A DNA stretch of 64,000 bases from an uncultured Muribaculaceae bacterium (GCA_944320595.1 CALUIB010000011.1:33133-97132); one strand, 5' to 3'; counted from the stretch's first letter, positions 46,929-56,941 are shown. Notes: generated by a model from the sequence alone, not told the origin. Numbers and translations: made by a program.

Positions 46929-48854
46929 ATGGAATTATCATATACAGTAGCCGTTTTGATAATCCCCGTGTTCATGTTCCTGTTCTTGGGAATTGTAGGG
47001 GTTAAGTTAAGTAAAAAGACCGCCGGGATACTGGGTACCGTGGCAATGGGCGTGACCACCATCATCGCCTATGCGGCAGCCCTCACGTATTTCTTCGGCA
47101 CCGACCAGGGCCAGGTCATCGACGGGGTGCGCCAGCAGCTTACCGTGCTCGACCTGACGTGGCTTGAGTTTACTAAGAATTTGGTAATCAAGATTGGCGT
47201 GTTGCTCGATCCTATTTCGGCAATGATGTTGATTGTGATTTCCACCGTCTCGTTCATGGTACACCTTTACAGCCTTGGGTACATGGACGGCGAACGCGGT
47301 TTCCAACGCTACTATGCGTTCCTGTCGCTGTTCACCTTCTCGATGCTCGGCTTGGTGCTTGCCACCAACATCTTCCAGATGTACATCTTCTGGGAGCTTG
47401 TGGGTGTGTCGTCCTACCTGCTTATCGGGTTTTATTACACGCTGCCTGCCGCCGTTTCGGCATCGAAGAAGGCGTTTATCGTTACCCGTTTTGCCGACCT
47501 CGGTTTCTTGATTGGCATTTTGATACTGTCGTTCTATACCGACACCTTCGACTTCATGTCGCTTACTACCGACCCGCAAGCCGCTATTTCCACGGCAGGC
47601 GGTGCCACTTTCCTTGGCTGCTCGGTGATGACGTGGGCTTTGACGCTCATCTTCATGGGTGGTGCCGGCAAGTCGGCAATGTTCCCGCTGCATATATGGC
47701 TTCCCGATGCCATGGAGGGCCCGACACCTGTTTCGGCACTTATCCATGCCGCTACGATGGTTGTGGCCGGTGTTTATCTTGTAGCCCGTTTGTTCCCGCT
47801 TTATGCTGTTGATGCCACCGCGCTCGACATCATCACCGTCGTGGGCGCGTTCACGGCATTCTATGCCGCAGCCGTTGCGTGTGTGCAGAGCGACATCAAG
47901 CGCGTGCTCGCATTCTCTACCATATCGCAGATTGCGTTCATGATAACCTCGCTTGGCGTTGCAAGCCCCGAGCTGCATCATGGTGTGGGCTACATGGCCT
48001 CGATGTTCCACCTGTTCACGCACGCCATGTTCAAGGCGTTGCTCTTCTTGTGCGCCGGTGCTATTATCCATGCCGTCCACAGCAATGAAATGTCGGCCAT
48101 GGGCGGCCTGCGCAAGTATATGCCCATTTGCCACATCGCCTTCCTCATAGGTTGCTTGGCGATTGCCGGCATTCCGCCGTTTGCAGGTTTCTTCAGCAAG
48201 GACGAAATATTGGTTGCCGCCTACGCCAACAGCCCGCTTTGGGGCGTTTGGATGTCGGTAGTTGCAGGTATGACCGCATTCTATATGTTCCGCCTGTATT
48301 ACAAGATATTCTGGTGGAACAATCCCGACTATGGCCATCACACTCCGCACGAGGCTCCTATGACTATGACCTTCCCGTTGATATTCCTCGGGCTGGTGTC
48401 GATAGTTGCCGGTTTCATCCCCTTTGGCGAATTTGTCACTTGGAACCGCGAGGAGTATGTTATACACCTTGACTGGACTGTTGCCGGAACGAGCATAGTG
48501 ATTGCCCTCATAGGCATAGCCCTTGCCACGGTGATGTACCGCAAGGAGAACAATATCCCCGAGCGGCTTGCCGACCGTTTCCGCGGCTTGTGGACTGCGG
48601 CCTACCACCGTTTCTACATGGACGAGCTTTACCAGTTCATCACGCACAAGATAATTTTCGCTCGCATCAGCAAGCCTATTGCATGGTTTGACCGCCGCAT
48701 CATCGACGGCACCATGGACTTGCTTGCCAATGTCACCAATTCGGCATCGTTTGCCGTGCGCCGTATGCAGAGCGGCAGTGTGCAGACCTACGTTTGGTTC
48801 TACATCGTTGGTGCAGTGGCAGTGGCTGCAATAACCATTATATGTCTAATCTAA
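46929..48854 (+). CDS. nuoL: NADH-quinone oxidoreductase subunit L
   Basis: A 641-residue antiporter-like proton pump subunit with about 16 helices. Key stretches are QMYIFWELVGVSSYLLIGFYY (the conserved Glu of helix 5), HIWLPDAMEGPTPVSALIHAATMVVAGVYLVAR, and LFTHAMFKALLFLCAGAIIH (the conserved Lys). The C-terminus forms the lateral helix. Confidence 0.96.
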   Translation: MELSYTVAVLIIPVFMFLFLGIVGVKLSKKTAGILGTVAMGVTTIIAYAAALTYFFGTDQGQVIDGVRQQLTVLDLTWLEFTKNLVIKIGVLLDPISAMMLIVISTVSFMVHLYSLGYMDGERGFQRYYAFLSLFTFSMLGLVLATNIFQMYIFWELVGVSSYLLIGFYYTLPAAVSASKKAFIVTRFADLGFLIGILILSFYTDTFDFMSLTTDPQAAISTAGGATFLGCSVMTWALTLIFMGGAGKSAMFPLHIWLPDAMEGPTPVSALIHAATMVVAGVYLVARLFPLYAVDATALDIITVVGAFTAFYAAAVACVQSDIKRVLAFSTISQIAFMITSLGVASPELHHGVGYMASMFHLFTHAMFKALLFLCAGAIIHAVHSNEMSAMGGLRKYMPICHIAFLIGCLAIAGIPPFAGFFSKDEILVAAYANSPLWGVWMSVVAGMTAFYMFRLYYKIFWWNNPDYGHHTPHEAPMTMTFPLIFLGLVSIVAGFIPFGEFVTWNREEYVIHLDWTVAGTSIVIALIGIALATVMYRKENNIPERLADRFRGLWTAAYHRFYMDELYQFITHKIIFARISKPIAWFDRRIIDGTMDLLANVTNSASFAVRRMQSGSVQTYVWFYIVGAVAVAAITIICLI

Positions 48855-48887
48855 TCGTGTAACGGTTTCAATATACTATAGAAGAAT

Positions 48888-50393
48888 ATGATTTGGTCTA
48901 ATATATTAATCTATTTCGTAATAATCCCACTCTTGATGTTGGGTGGGTTGGCTTTGTGCAAAAACATGAAGCAGGTGAGGACCGTTGCAACTGTCGGAGC
49001 AAGTGCGCTCATGGTTCTTGCCATATATTTGGTCATAGCGTTCCTGGGTGAACGCGCTGCCGGCAACGATGCCGAGATGCTTTTCACCCAAGGTGCCATG
49101 ACGTGGTTCGAGCCACTGAATATCGAACTCGCCCTTGGTGTCGATGGCATATCGGTGGTGATGATTGTGCTTTCGGCGTTCATCGTGTTTGCCGGTGTGT
49201 TTGCGTCGTGGAAGATGGACCCGCTGCCCAAGGAGTTTTTCATGTGGTTCTGCCTGCTGTCAACGGGCGTGTTCGGGTTCTTCATCTCGATAGATATGTT
49301 CACTATGTTCATGTTCTATGAAGTGGCGCTTATCCCCATGTACCTGCTCATAGGCGTGTGGGGCAGCGGCAACAAGATGTATTCGGCAATGAAACTGACG
49401 CTCATGCTCATGGGCGGTTCGGCATTCCTCATGCTTGGCATACTGGGCATATATTACCACTCGGCACCCGAAGGCGGGCAGCTGACCATGAACATACTTG
49501 AAATAGCGCAGAACAATGCCGTGCCCCATTCGTGGCAATATTTCTTGTTCCCGATGACGTTCGTCGGTTTCGGCGTGCTTGGTGCAATGTTCCCGTTCCA
49601 CACATGGTCGCCCGACGGTCACGCATCGGCCCCTACTGCCGTGTCGATGCTCCACGCAGGCGTGTTGATGAAACTTGGTGGTTACGGCTGTTTCCGCATC
49701 GCCATCTTCTTGATGCCGTTTGCGGCCAACGAGCTTGCATGGATATTCCTCACGCTCACTGGCATCAGCGTGGTTTACGGTGCGTTTAGCGCATGCGTTC
49801 AGACCGACTTGAAGTATATCAACGCTTACTCGTCGGTAAGCCACTGCGGCATGGTGCTTTTCGCAATCCTCATGCTTAACACTACTGCAATGACGGGAGC
49901 CGTGCTGCAAATGCTTTCGCACGGCTTGATGACGGCCCTGTTCTTTGCCCTCATTGGTATGATTTACGGGCGCACCCACACTCGCGACATTCGCAAGATG
50001 GGCGGCTTGATGCAGATAATGCCTTTCCTCGGCGTGGGCTATGTGATTGCCGGTCTTGCATCGCTTGGCTTGCCGGGCTTGAGCGGTTTCGTGGCCGAAA
50101 TGACGATATTCGTCGGCTCGTTCCAGCATGCCGATATGTTCCACCGTGTGTTCACCATTGTGGCTTGCTGCTCGATAGTGATAACGGCGGTTTACATCTT
50201 GCGCGTTGTGGGCAAGTTGCTCTTTGGCGCCGTGCAAGACGAGCACCACAAGACGCTCACCGATGCCGAGTGGCATGAACGCCTCTCGACGGTGACGCTC
50301 ATACTTGCCGTTGCCGCCATCGGTTGTTTCCCGAACTTCTTCAGCTCGATAATCACCGAGGCTGCCGAGCCTATAATGAAACTGTTTGCATAA
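48888..50393 (+). CDS. nuoM: NADH-quinone oxidoreductase subunit M
   Basis: A 501-residue antiporter-like proton pump subunit. The conserved Glu lies in TMFMFYEVALIPMYLLIGVWG, then FHTWSPDGHASAPTAVSMLHAGVLMKLGGYGCFR and SHCGMVLFAILMLN with LSHGLMTALFFALIGMIY. The length is typical. It follows nuoL by 33 bases. Confidence 0.96.
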   Translation: MIWSNILIYFVIIPLLMLGGLALCKNMKQVRTVATVGASALMVLAIYLVIAFLGERAAGNDAEMLFTQGAMTWFEPLNIELALGVDGISVVMIVLSAFIVFAGVFASWKMDPLPKEFFMWFCLLSTGVFGFFISIDMFTMFMFYEVALIPMYLLIGVWGSGNKMYSAMKLTLMLMGGSAFLMLGILGIYYHSAPEGGQLTMNILEIAQNNAVPHSWQYFLFPMTFVGFGVLGAMFPFHTWSPDGHASAPTAVSMLHAGVLMKLGGYGCFRIAIFLMPFAANELAWIFLTLTGISVVYGAFSACVQTDLKYINAYSSVSHCGMVLFAILMLNTTAMTGAVLQMLSHGLMTALFFALIGMIYGRTHTRDIRKMGGLMQIMPFLGVGYVIAGLASLGLPGLSGFVAEMTIFVGSFQHADMFHRVFTIVACCSIVITAVYILRVVGKLLFGAVQDEHHKTLTDAEWHERLSTVTLILAVAAIGCFPNFFSSIITEAAEPIMKLFA

Positions 50394-50434
50394 ACCCACT
50401 GAGTGTTGAATCTTGATAAATAGAAATTAGAAAA

Positions 50435-51898
50435 ATGGATTATTCGCAATTTTTATATATGCCGCAAGAATTAGGATTGCTTGTCGTGTTCTTGCTTGTG
50501 TTTTTGTTCGACACTTTCGGCCCCAAGCGCAGCCAGTCGTCGCTGCCTGTGCTCACTGCGGTGCTATTTGGCATCTTCACGGTGTGCAACGGTTTTATGC
50601 TCATGCGTGGCACTGCCTTCAGCGGAATGTTTGAAAGCACTGCTGCCACCTACGTCATGAAGGTCATCCTTAACATAGGTGTGCTGATAGTGCTTATCCA
50701 GTCGATAAAATGGGCCAATAGCGAGGAGATGGCCATTCGCCGCGGCGAGTTCTATGAATTGCTGCTCCTGACGGTGTTTGGTATGTACCTCATGATTTCG
50801 GCCCGTCACTTCCTGCTGTTCGTCATCGGCCTTGAGACGGCATCGTTGCCGCTTGCCGCCCTTGTTGCGTTCCACAAGAAACGCTACGAGTCGCACGAGG
50901 CTGCCGCCAAGTACCTGTTCACTGCCGTGTTCTCGTCGGCAATCTTCTTGATGGGCTTGTCGTTCGTTTACGGCTTGTTTGGCTCGCTCTATTTCGAGGA
51001 TATTGCTTACCAGGTGATGAACAACACGTCGGCCATGCTCGTGGTGGCGTTGGCATTCGTCATTGCCGGCATCGGTTTCAAGCTCTCGCTTGTTCCTTTC
51101 CACTTGTGGACTGCCGACGTTTACCAGGGGGCACCCACGCCCGTCACCTCTTACCTGTCGGTAATATCGAAGGGTGCGGCTGCGTTTGCCTTCATGGTGG
51201 TGCTTGTGCAAGTGTTTGGTGCGGCTTATTCCAAGATATGGGAATGGATGCTCTATGCAATCATCGTCCTCACCATCACGCTTGGCAACCTCTTTGCCAT
51301 ACGCCAGCGCAACATCAAGCGTTTCCTTGCCTTCTCGTCGATTTCGCAGGCTGGTTACATCATGCTTGGCGTTATCGGAGGCAATGAGATAGGTCTTGCC
51401 TCGCTCATGTTCTATGTGTTGGTTTACATCTTCTCCAACCTTGCAGCCTTCGGTGTGGCATTTGCCATCGAGCAGCAGAGCGGCAAGGTGTCGATTGACG
51501 ACTACAACGGCCTTTACAAGACCAACCCGTGGCTTTCGTTCACTATGATGCTTGCCATGTTCTCGCTTGCCGGTATTCCGCCGTTTGCGGGTTTCTTCAG
51601 CAAGTTTTTCATCTTTGCCAGTGCGCTTGAGTGCGGTGAAATGTCGATTTACATACTTGTGCTGATTGCGTTGATTAACACCATCATATCGCTCTACTAC
51701 TACTTGCTTGTGGTGAAGGCAATGTTCATCAGCCCCGACGAGTGTGGCATCGAGCGTTTCCGTTCGAGCTGTGGCGAGCGTGTGGCTATGATTGTGTGCA
51801 CATTCGGCATAATACTCACCGGCATCGTCAGCTGCATCTACACATTCCTTGTGGAGGCAGCACAAGACGGAACCACGATGTTCGGCCTGCTGGGATAA
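50435..51898 (+). CDS. nuoN: NADH-quinone oxidoreductase subunit N
   Basis: A 487-residue antiporter-like proton pump subunit. The helix-5 Glu lies in FLLFVIGLETASLPLAALVAF, followed by FHLWTADVYQGAPTPVTSYLSVISKGAAAFAFM and FSLAGIPPFAGFFSKFFIFASAL. It is the last gene of the operon and is followed by a strong terminator. No nuoE, nuoF or nuoG is present anywhere in the cluster. Confidence 0.96.
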   Translation: MDYSQFLYMPQELGLLVVFLLVFLFDTFGPKRSQSSLPVLTAVLFGIFTVCNGFMLMRGTAFSGMFESTAATYVMKVILNIGVLIVLIQSIKWANSEEMAIRRGEFYELLLLTVFGMYLMISARHFLLFVIGLETASLPLAALVAFHKKRYESHEAAAKYLFTAVFSSAIFLMGLSFVYGLFGSLYFEDIAYQVMNNTSAMLVVALAFVIAGIGFKLSLVPFHLWTADVYQGAPTPVTSYLSVISKGAAAFAFMVVLVQVFGAAYSKIWEWMLYAIIVLTITLGNLFAIRQRNIKRFLAFSSISQAGYIMLGVIGGNEIGLASLMFYVLVYIFSNLAAFGVAFAIEQQSGKVSIDDYNGLYKTNPWLSFTMMLAMFSLAGIPPFAGFFSKFFIFASALECGEMSIYILVLIALINTIISLYYYLLVVKAMFISPDECGIERFRSSCGERVAMIVCTFGIILTGIVSCIYTFLVEAAQDGTTMFGLLG

Positions 51899-51926
51899 GC
51901 GGACACATCGCATGACTCACATATTA

Positions 51927-51970
51927 GTTGGAGAACCATCCGATACGAGCGGACGGTTCTCCAACTTTTT
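51927..51970 (+). terminator. Terminator of the nuo-atp cluster
   Basis: GTTGGAGAACCATCCG (51927-51942) pairs with CGGACGGTTCTCCAAC (51950-51965) over 16 bp with one mismatch, followed by TTTTTGTTG. It lies 28 bases after nuoN. Confidence 0.85.
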
Positions 51971-52029
51971 GTTGTAGCTGCCTTTAGTGAAATTAATCGA
52001 GTGGCTTAGTGAGAAACTCGGCTGATTGC

Positions 52030-52060
52030 TTTGCCCGTATCTTGCAAAATGCTATATTTG
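52030..52060 (+). promoter_or_regulatory. Promoter of the BSH-family hydrolase
   Basis: TTTG (52030-52033), a 19-base spacer, then TATATTTG (52053-52060). This matches the consensus fully; transcription should begin about 20 bases before the start codon. Confidence 0.8.
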
Positions 52061-52086
52061 TGTATTACAAAATAAATTGACGTATT

Positions 52087-53160
52087 ATGAAACAGGTATT
52101 GTTGTTTGTCGTAGCCTGCGCGGCGGCTTGTTTGCCGGGGATGGCTTGCACGGGAATTACTTTGGAAAGCGGCGACAGTTGCACCGTTGTGGCTCGTACC
52201 ATTGAGTGGGGTGGTAGCGACCTCAACAGTGTATATGTGGTGGTGCCGAGGGGATATGAGCAGCAGTCGCTCGTGCCTGGCGGCATGGCCGACGGCATGA
52301 AGTTTGCGGCTCGTTATGGATATGTCGGGCTGTCGGTAGAACAAAAGGAATTTGTGGCCGAGGGATTGAACGAGGCAGGGCTTTCGGCCGGGCTGTTTTA
52401 TTTCCCTGGATATGGCAAATATGAGGAATATGATGAGCAGGAGAAAGCGACCAGCATAGCCGATCTGCAACTCGTATCGCTGGTTTTGGGTCAGTGTGCC
52501 ACAATCGACGAAGTGAAATCGACCGTGGCTGGTGTCCATGTGGTGGCGATTGACCCTCGGGCATCGACGGTACACTGGCGTTTCACCGATGTGACGGGCA
52601 GGCAAGTGGTGCTTGAAATCGTCGATGGAACGGCGCATTTTTATGAAAATCCCCTCGGAGTGCTTACCAATTCTCCCGGTTTTGAATGGCACCTGACTAA
52701 TTTGAACAATTACGTCAATCTTTATCCCGGGGCGGCTGCTGCACGGCAATGGGGCGAGGCGCAGTTGTCGCAATTTGGTGCGGGCAGCGGCGCACTTGGC
52801 TTGCCGGGCGACATCACGCCGCCATCGCGCTTTATTCGCGCCGCTTTCTTCCAAACTACGGCACCGGTGCAGCCTACTGCCGCCAAAACGGTGCAGAGCG
52901 CGTTCCAGATACTTAACAATTTCGACATACCAGTGGGCGTGGAGTTCGCCGACGGCAAAGTGCCCGCCGACATACCGAGTGCGACGCAATGGACTTCGGC
53001 CACCGACGTGCGTAACCGCATTATCTACTACCGCACCATGTGGAACAGCCGCATACGCAGCATCGACCTTCGCAGCATCGATTTCAGCAAGGTCAAGTAC
53101 CGCGCCGTGCCGCTCGACGAAGCAAAGCAGCAGCCGGTGGAACAAATTCTGATAAAATAA
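52087..53160 (+). CDS. Choloylglycine hydrolase family enzyme (bile salt hydrolase / penicillin acylase type)
   Basis: A 357-residue linear-amide C-N hydrolase of the Ntn family. A signal peptide of 20 residues (ending LPGMA) is removed to expose Cys21 as the N-terminal nucleophile (CTGITL). The conserved Arg follows in VVARTIEW, and the family block is VLTNSPGFEWHLTNLNNYVN. Bacteroidota members act in the periplasm on conjugated bile salts or on penicillin V-like amides. The exact substrate cannot be settled here. It is a single-gene unit with its own promoter. Confidence 0.87.
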   Translation: MKQVLLFVVACAAACLPGMACTGITLESGDSCTVVARTIEWGGSDLNSVYVVVPRGYEQQSLVPGGMADGMKFAARYGYVGLSVEQKEFVAEGLNEAGLSAGLFYFPGYGKYEEYDEQEKATSIADLQLVSLVLGQCATIDEVKSTVAGVHVVAIDPRASTVHWRFTDVTGRQVVLEIVDGTAHFYENPLGVLTNSPGFEWHLTNLNNYVNLYPGAAAARQWGEAQLSQFGAGSGALGLPGDITPPSRFIRAAFFQTTAPVQPTAAKTVQSAFQILNNFDIPVGVEFADGKVPADIPSATQWTSATDVRNRIIYYRTMWNSRIRSIDLRSIDFSKVKYRAVPLDEAKQQPVEQILIK

Positions 53161-53248
53161 ACAGATGAATTGCAGGCGATTGTGCCCGTGTTTATGCCAA
53201 ATAATATATGCTTATTTAGAATTATTTTAAATTGTGGCCGAATATGTA

Positions 53249-53290
53249 TATCTTTGTGCCAAAGATGGCGCAAATCGGGTGCAATGGCAC
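53249..53290 (+). promoter_or_regulatory. feoAB promoter and 5' hairpin
   Basis: TATCTTTG (53249-53256) matches TAnnTTTG; a good -33 site is not seen. GTGCCA (53256-53261) can pair with TGGCAC (53285-53290) at the start of the transcript. The leader up to the start codon is about 105 bases. Confidence 0.5.
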
Positions 53291-53367
53291 AAAAAGCAGA
53301 CTGCTATTTGTGCATTGCCGAGATGTGTAGCCTATCTTGTTTAAAATAAGACATAGATATACGCACG

Positions 53368-55767
53368 ATGGCAAAATTATCAGAACTGAAGACAGGCGAG
53401 GAGGGGGTCATTGTCAAGATATTGGGGCATGGCTCTTTCCGCAAGCGTGTGATTGAAATGGGTTTCGTGCGCGGGCATGAGGTGAAAGTGTTGCTCAATG
53501 CGCCGCTGAAAGACCCTATAAAATACAAGATACTCGATTATGAATTGTCGCTGCGCCGCAGCGAGGCCGACCTCATAGAGGTGGTGCGCAAAGGCGACGA
53601 GTTGCCCGAAAGGATGAGGCATGACCCTGTGACCGTAGAGGACGAAGATGTCACGGGAATACTCGAAGCTGAACGCGAATCTAACACAATCAACATAGCA
53701 CTCATAGGCAACCCCAACTGTGGCAAGACGTCGCTTTTCAATGCCTTGTGCAACGGCCACGAGCGCGTGGGCAACTACAGCGGCGTGACGGTGGATGCAA
53801 AGGACGGACATTTCGAGTACAAAGGGTTCCACTTCAAGGTGGTTGACCTGCCGGGTACCTATTCACTGTCGTCATATTCGCCCGAGGAGCGTTACGTGCG
53901 CCGCTACCTCAATGACGAGGTGCCCGACGTGATAATCAACGTGGTGGTGGCATCTAACATAGAGCGCAATTTGTACCTCACCACCGAGCTTATCGACATG
54001 AACCGCAGCATGGTGATAGCCTTGAATATGTATGACGAGCTGCAGGCATCGGGCGCACGGCTCGACCACGAGCGGCTTGCCGGCATGATTGGCGTGCCTA
54101 TCGTGCCCACGGTGTCGAAGTCGGCCAAAGGGATACACGAGCTGCTCGACACGGTTATACAGGTGTTTGAAAACCGTTGCGACACGGTGCGCCACGTGCA
54201 CGTGAACCTGGGGCAGGAGATAGAGGAGGCCATCAAGACGCTTAACGAGGAGGTGAAGAAAAGCGAATTGCCGATTGCGAAGAAATTCGCGCCACGCTAC
54301 ATCACCATCAAGCTGCTTGAAAACGATGCCGAGATACAGGAGGAAATGAAGGGCGACCCGGCATTTGCCCGTTGGAAGGAGATACGCGACCGCGCCGTGG
54401 AACACATCGAGAGCGTGGGCGGCGAAGACATAGTGTCGGCCATAGCAAGCGAGAAGTATGGGTTCATATCGGGGGCGTTGAGGGAAACCTATCAGCCCGA
54501 AACATCGTCGTCGAACGAGCAAAAGACTACCGACATCATCGATGCCATAGTCACCCACAAGCTCTTCGGGTTCCCCATATTCCTGCTTATAATGTGGTTC
54601 ATATTTTGGGTGACATTTGAGATAGGCAATTATCCCATGGACTGGATTGATGCCGGGGTGGGGTGGATAGGCGACACTGTGCGCGAGCTTATGCCCGCCG
54701 GGCCGCTCAAGGACATGATTGTTGACGGCATAATAGGCGGCGTGGGTGGCGTTATAGTGTTCCTGCCCAATATCATGATACTTTACTTCTTTATCTCGTT
54801 CATGGAAGATTCGGGCTACATGGCTCGCGCGGCGTTCATCATGGACAAGATAATGCACAGGATGGGGCTGCATGGCAAGTCGTTCATACCGCTTATCATG
54901 GGGTTTGGCTGCAATGTGCCGGCCGTTATGTCGTCGCGCATCATCGAGAGCCGCAGCAGCCGCCTGATAACGATGCTCATAATCCCGTTCATGTCGTGCA
55001 GCGCACGGCTGCCCATATATTTGCTGCTCGTGGGTACGTTCTTCCCGGCCAATGGCGCGATGGTGATATTTACGCTGTATGTGCTTAGCATAGCCGTGGC
55101 GATAGGCACGGCGAAATTGCTGCGCAAGACCATGTTCAAGAAAGACGAAACGCCATTCGTGATGGAATTGCCGCCCTACCGGGTGCCGACTATGAAAGCC
55201 TCGCTGCACCACATGTGGGAAAAGGGCGAGCAGTATCTGCGCAAGATGGGCGGCGTGATATTGGTAGGCAGCATAGTGATATGGGCATTGAGCTATTTCC
55301 CGCGCGACTTCAGCAAGAGCAACGAGGAGATGTCTGCCGAGGAACTTGTGGAACAGCAGCAAGGCAGCTACTTGGCATCGATAGGCCGTTTCTTCGAGCC
55401 GGTGGTGGAGCCGCTTGGGTTTAACTGGAAGGGTTCGGTGGCACTTATAAGCGGTGCCACGGCCAAGGAGATTGTGGTATCGACGCTTGGCGTGCTTTAT
55501 TCGGGCGACAGCGAGGCCACCGAGGGGCTGTCGCAGCGCATAGCCGCGGAGAACCCCGAAACTGGCCACCCCGACTTCACGCCGCTTGTGTCACTGAGTT
55601 TCATGGTGTTTGTGCTGCTCTATTTCCCGTGCATAGCCACGGTGGTAGCCATCTCGCGCGAGGCCGGCAGCTGGAAGTACGGGCTGTTTACGGTGCTTTA
55701 CAACACCGTGGTGGCGTGGATAGTATCGTTTGTGGTTTATCAAGTGGGGTTGCTGTTTGTCGGCTGA
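53368..55767 (+). CDS. feoB: FeoA-FeoB fusion ferrous iron transporter
   Basis: A 799-residue fusion. Residues 1 to about 75 form a FeoA/SH3-like domain (LSELKTGEEGVIVKILGHGSFRKRVIEMGFVRGHEVKVL). The FeoB G domain follows at about 110-280: GNPNCGKTSLFNAL (G1), DLPGTYSLSSYSPEE (G3) and NMYDE (G4). The C-terminal membrane part has two gate repeats, including FIPLIMGFGCNVPAVMSSRIIESRSSRL and VALISGATAKEIVVSTLGVLY. It imports Fe2+ across the inner membrane. The fusion is common in Bacteroidota. Three GYF-domain genes lie downstream behind their own promoter. Confidence 0.95.
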   Translation: MAKLSELKTGEEGVIVKILGHGSFRKRVIEMGFVRGHEVKVLLNAPLKDPIKYKILDYELSLRRSEADLIEVVRKGDELPERMRHDPVTVEDEDVTGILEAERESNTINIALIGNPNCGKTSLFNALCNGHERVGNYSGVTVDAKDGHFEYKGFHFKVVDLPGTYSLSSYSPEERYVRRYLNDEVPDVIINVVVASNIERNLYLTTELIDMNRSMVIALNMYDELQASGARLDHERLAGMIGVPIVPTVSKSAKGIHELLDTVIQVFENRCDTVRHVHVNLGQEIEEAIKTLNEEVKKSELPIAKKFAPRYITIKLLENDAEIQEEMKGDPAFARWKEIRDRAVEHIESVGGEDIVSAIASEKYGFISGALRETYQPETSSSNEQKTTDIIDAIVTHKLFGFPIFLLIMWFIFWVTFEIGNYPMDWIDAGVGWIGDTVRELMPAGPLKDMIVDGIIGGVGGVIVFLPNIMILYFFISFMEDSGYMARAAFIMDKIMHRMGLHGKSFIPLIMGFGCNVPAVMSSRIIESRSSRLITMLIIPFMSCSARLPIYLLLVGTFFPANGAMVIFTLYVLSIAVAIGTAKLLRKTMFKKDETPFVMELPPYRVPTMKASLHHMWEKGEQYLRKMGGVILVGSIVIWALSYFPRDFSKSNEEMSAEELVEQQQGSYLASIGRFFEPVVEPLGFNWKGSVALISGATAKEIVVSTLGVLYSGDSEATEGLSQRIAAENPETGHPDFTPLVSLSFMVFVLLYFPCIATVVAISREAGSWKYGLFTVLYNTVVAWIVSFVVYQVGLLFVG

Positions 55768-55801
55768 CGTGGCAACTTGTTAAAAATAAAAGTGGATTTA
55801 T

Positions 55802-55832
55802 TTTGACGTAATAAAATAGTTGTATAATTTTG
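55802..55832 (+). promoter_or_regulatory. Promoter of the GYF-domain gene set
   Basis: TTTG (55802-55805), a 19-base spacer, then TAATTTTG (55825-55832) is a full consensus match. Transcription would begin near 55839, about 80 bases before the first GYF gene. Confidence 0.75.
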
Positions 55833-55872
55833 AGAAACAGTTTCGGGGTGTAAGGCCGCGGAGCTGTTTCTC
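55832..55872 (+). terminator. Hairpin after feoAB, at the start of the GYF transcript
   Basis: GAGAAACAG (55832-55840) and CTGTTTCTC (55864-55872) pair perfectly with a GC-rich loop. It may terminate feoAB transcripts (65 bases downstream of the stop) or lie in the 5' leader of the GYF genes. A proper T-run is lacking, so its role is uncertain. Confidence 0.45.
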
Positions 55873-55919
55873 TCGTGTTTCAGAGGGTCACGTTTGAGTG
55901 GGTAAATAAAAAATTGGAT

Positions 55920-56429
55920 ATGGATTATTATGCTATCATAAATGGGCAGCAGGTAGGCCCGGTCGGTGAATCGCAATTGCTCGGCATCGGCGTTACGCCC
56001 GGTACTATGGTGTGGCGTGCTGGCATGGTGCAGTGGCAACCGGCAGGCAGCCTGCCCGAACTTGCGCACCTTTTTGGCAACGTGCCGCCGCCCATGCCGG
56101 GGCAGTGGCCTGGAGCAATTGCAGGGCTTGTGCTGGGCATTTGCTCGATATACTTCTGTGCGCCGGTAGTGGGGCTGCTGCTCGGCTACTTCGGGCTGCT
56201 TGTGACCAAGGACAGCTATAAGGCGTATCAGTCTAACCCGACGCAATATTCCGGCGGCGGAGTGCTGAAGGTTGCCCGTATAGTGTCGCAAGTGGGATTT
56301 GTGCTTGGAATAATCGTCACCGCCATATCATTTTTAGTAATATTGTTTTATATACTTATGATGCTGGGTGTGGTAGGCAGTCTTTCCGCATTGCCTTTTG
56401 TGCTTGATGAAACAATAAATTATATATAA
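55920..56429 (+). CDS. GYF-domain (DUF4339) membrane protein 1
   Basis: A 169-residue protein with an N-terminal GYF_2/DUF4339 domain (MDYYAIINGQQVGPVGESQLLGIGVTPGTMVWRAGMVQWQPAGSLPELAHLF) and a membrane domain of DUF4190 type with helices at about 62-95 and 120-160 (GLVLGICSIYFCAPVVGLLLGYFGLL). The start at 55920 was chosen because the domain begins there. GYF domains bind proline-rich peptides; here the role is unknown. It is followed by two paralogues spaced 2 and 26 bases apart. Confidence 0.8.
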   Translation: MDYYAIINGQQVGPVGESQLLGIGVTPGTMVWRAGMVQWQPAGSLPELAHLFGNVPPPMPGQWPGAIAGLVLGICSIYFCAPVVGLLLGYFGLLVTKDSYKAYQSNPTQYSGGGVLKVARIVSQVGFVLGIIVTAISFLVILFYILMMLGVVGSLSALPFVLDETINYI

Positions 56430-56431
56430 TC

Positions 56432-56941
56432 ATGAAATACTACGTGATAATCAACGGGCAGCAGACGGGCCCGGTGGAAGAAAGTCAATTGCTTGGAATG
56501 GGTGTGACGCGCGACACGCAAGTGTGGCGCGAGGGTATGCCCCAGTGGCAGGCTGCCGGCATGGTGCCTGAACTCGCTTACTTATTTGCCGGTGGCGGTG
56601 CCGCAGGAGGCAATTATGGAGGCTATGCTGGCGGTTATGGCACGAGCAGCGGACAGGGTTTCCAGCCGCCGATGCAGCCCATGCCCAAAACGTGGCTCGT
56701 GGAGTCGATACTGGTGACGATATTTTGCTGCCTGCCATTCGGCATCGTGGGCATAGTGAACGCCGCTGCGGTAAGTTCTTCTTATAACATGGGCAATTTT
56801 GCGCTGGCGCAGGAGAAATCAAATGCTGCCAAGAAGTGGACCATGTGGGGGCTAATCGTGGGTATCGTCGGCATCGTGATTTATGCCATAATCTATGGTA
56901 TGATAATAGCTGGTGCGATGATGGATGGCGCATATTATTGA
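56432..56941 (+). CDS. GYF-domain / CD225-like membrane protein 2
   Basis: A 169-residue protein: an N-terminal GYF_2 domain (MKYYVIINGQQTGPVEESQLLGMG...VWREGMPQWQAAGMVPELAYLF), a Gly/Tyr-rich linker, then a CD225/dispanin-like two-helix segment PKTWLVESILVTIFCCLPFGIVGIVNAAAVSSSYNMGNFALAQEKSNAAKKW. The CD225 fold is shared with eukaryotic IFITM proteins. Bacterial GYF-CD225 proteins have no settled function. Confidence 0.8.
   Translation: MKYYVIINGQQTGPVEESQLLGMGVTRDTQVWREGMPQWQAAGMVPELAYLFAGGGAAGGNYGGYAGGYGTSSGQGFQPPMQPMPKTWLVESILVTIFCCLPFGIVGIVNAAAVSSSYNMGNFALAQEKSNAAKKWTMWGLIVGIVGIVIYAIIYGMIIAGAMMDGAYY

Noticed and set aside
47007..48647. 546-codon open frame antisense to nuoL.
   Set aside because: Its composition is His/Arg/Glu-rich, as expected from reading a GC-rich membrane gene backwards; no family motif.
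53872..55569. 565-codon open frame antisense to feoB.
   Set aside because: Same shadow character (His- and Tyr-rich, no motif), and it is fully contained in a well-supported gene.
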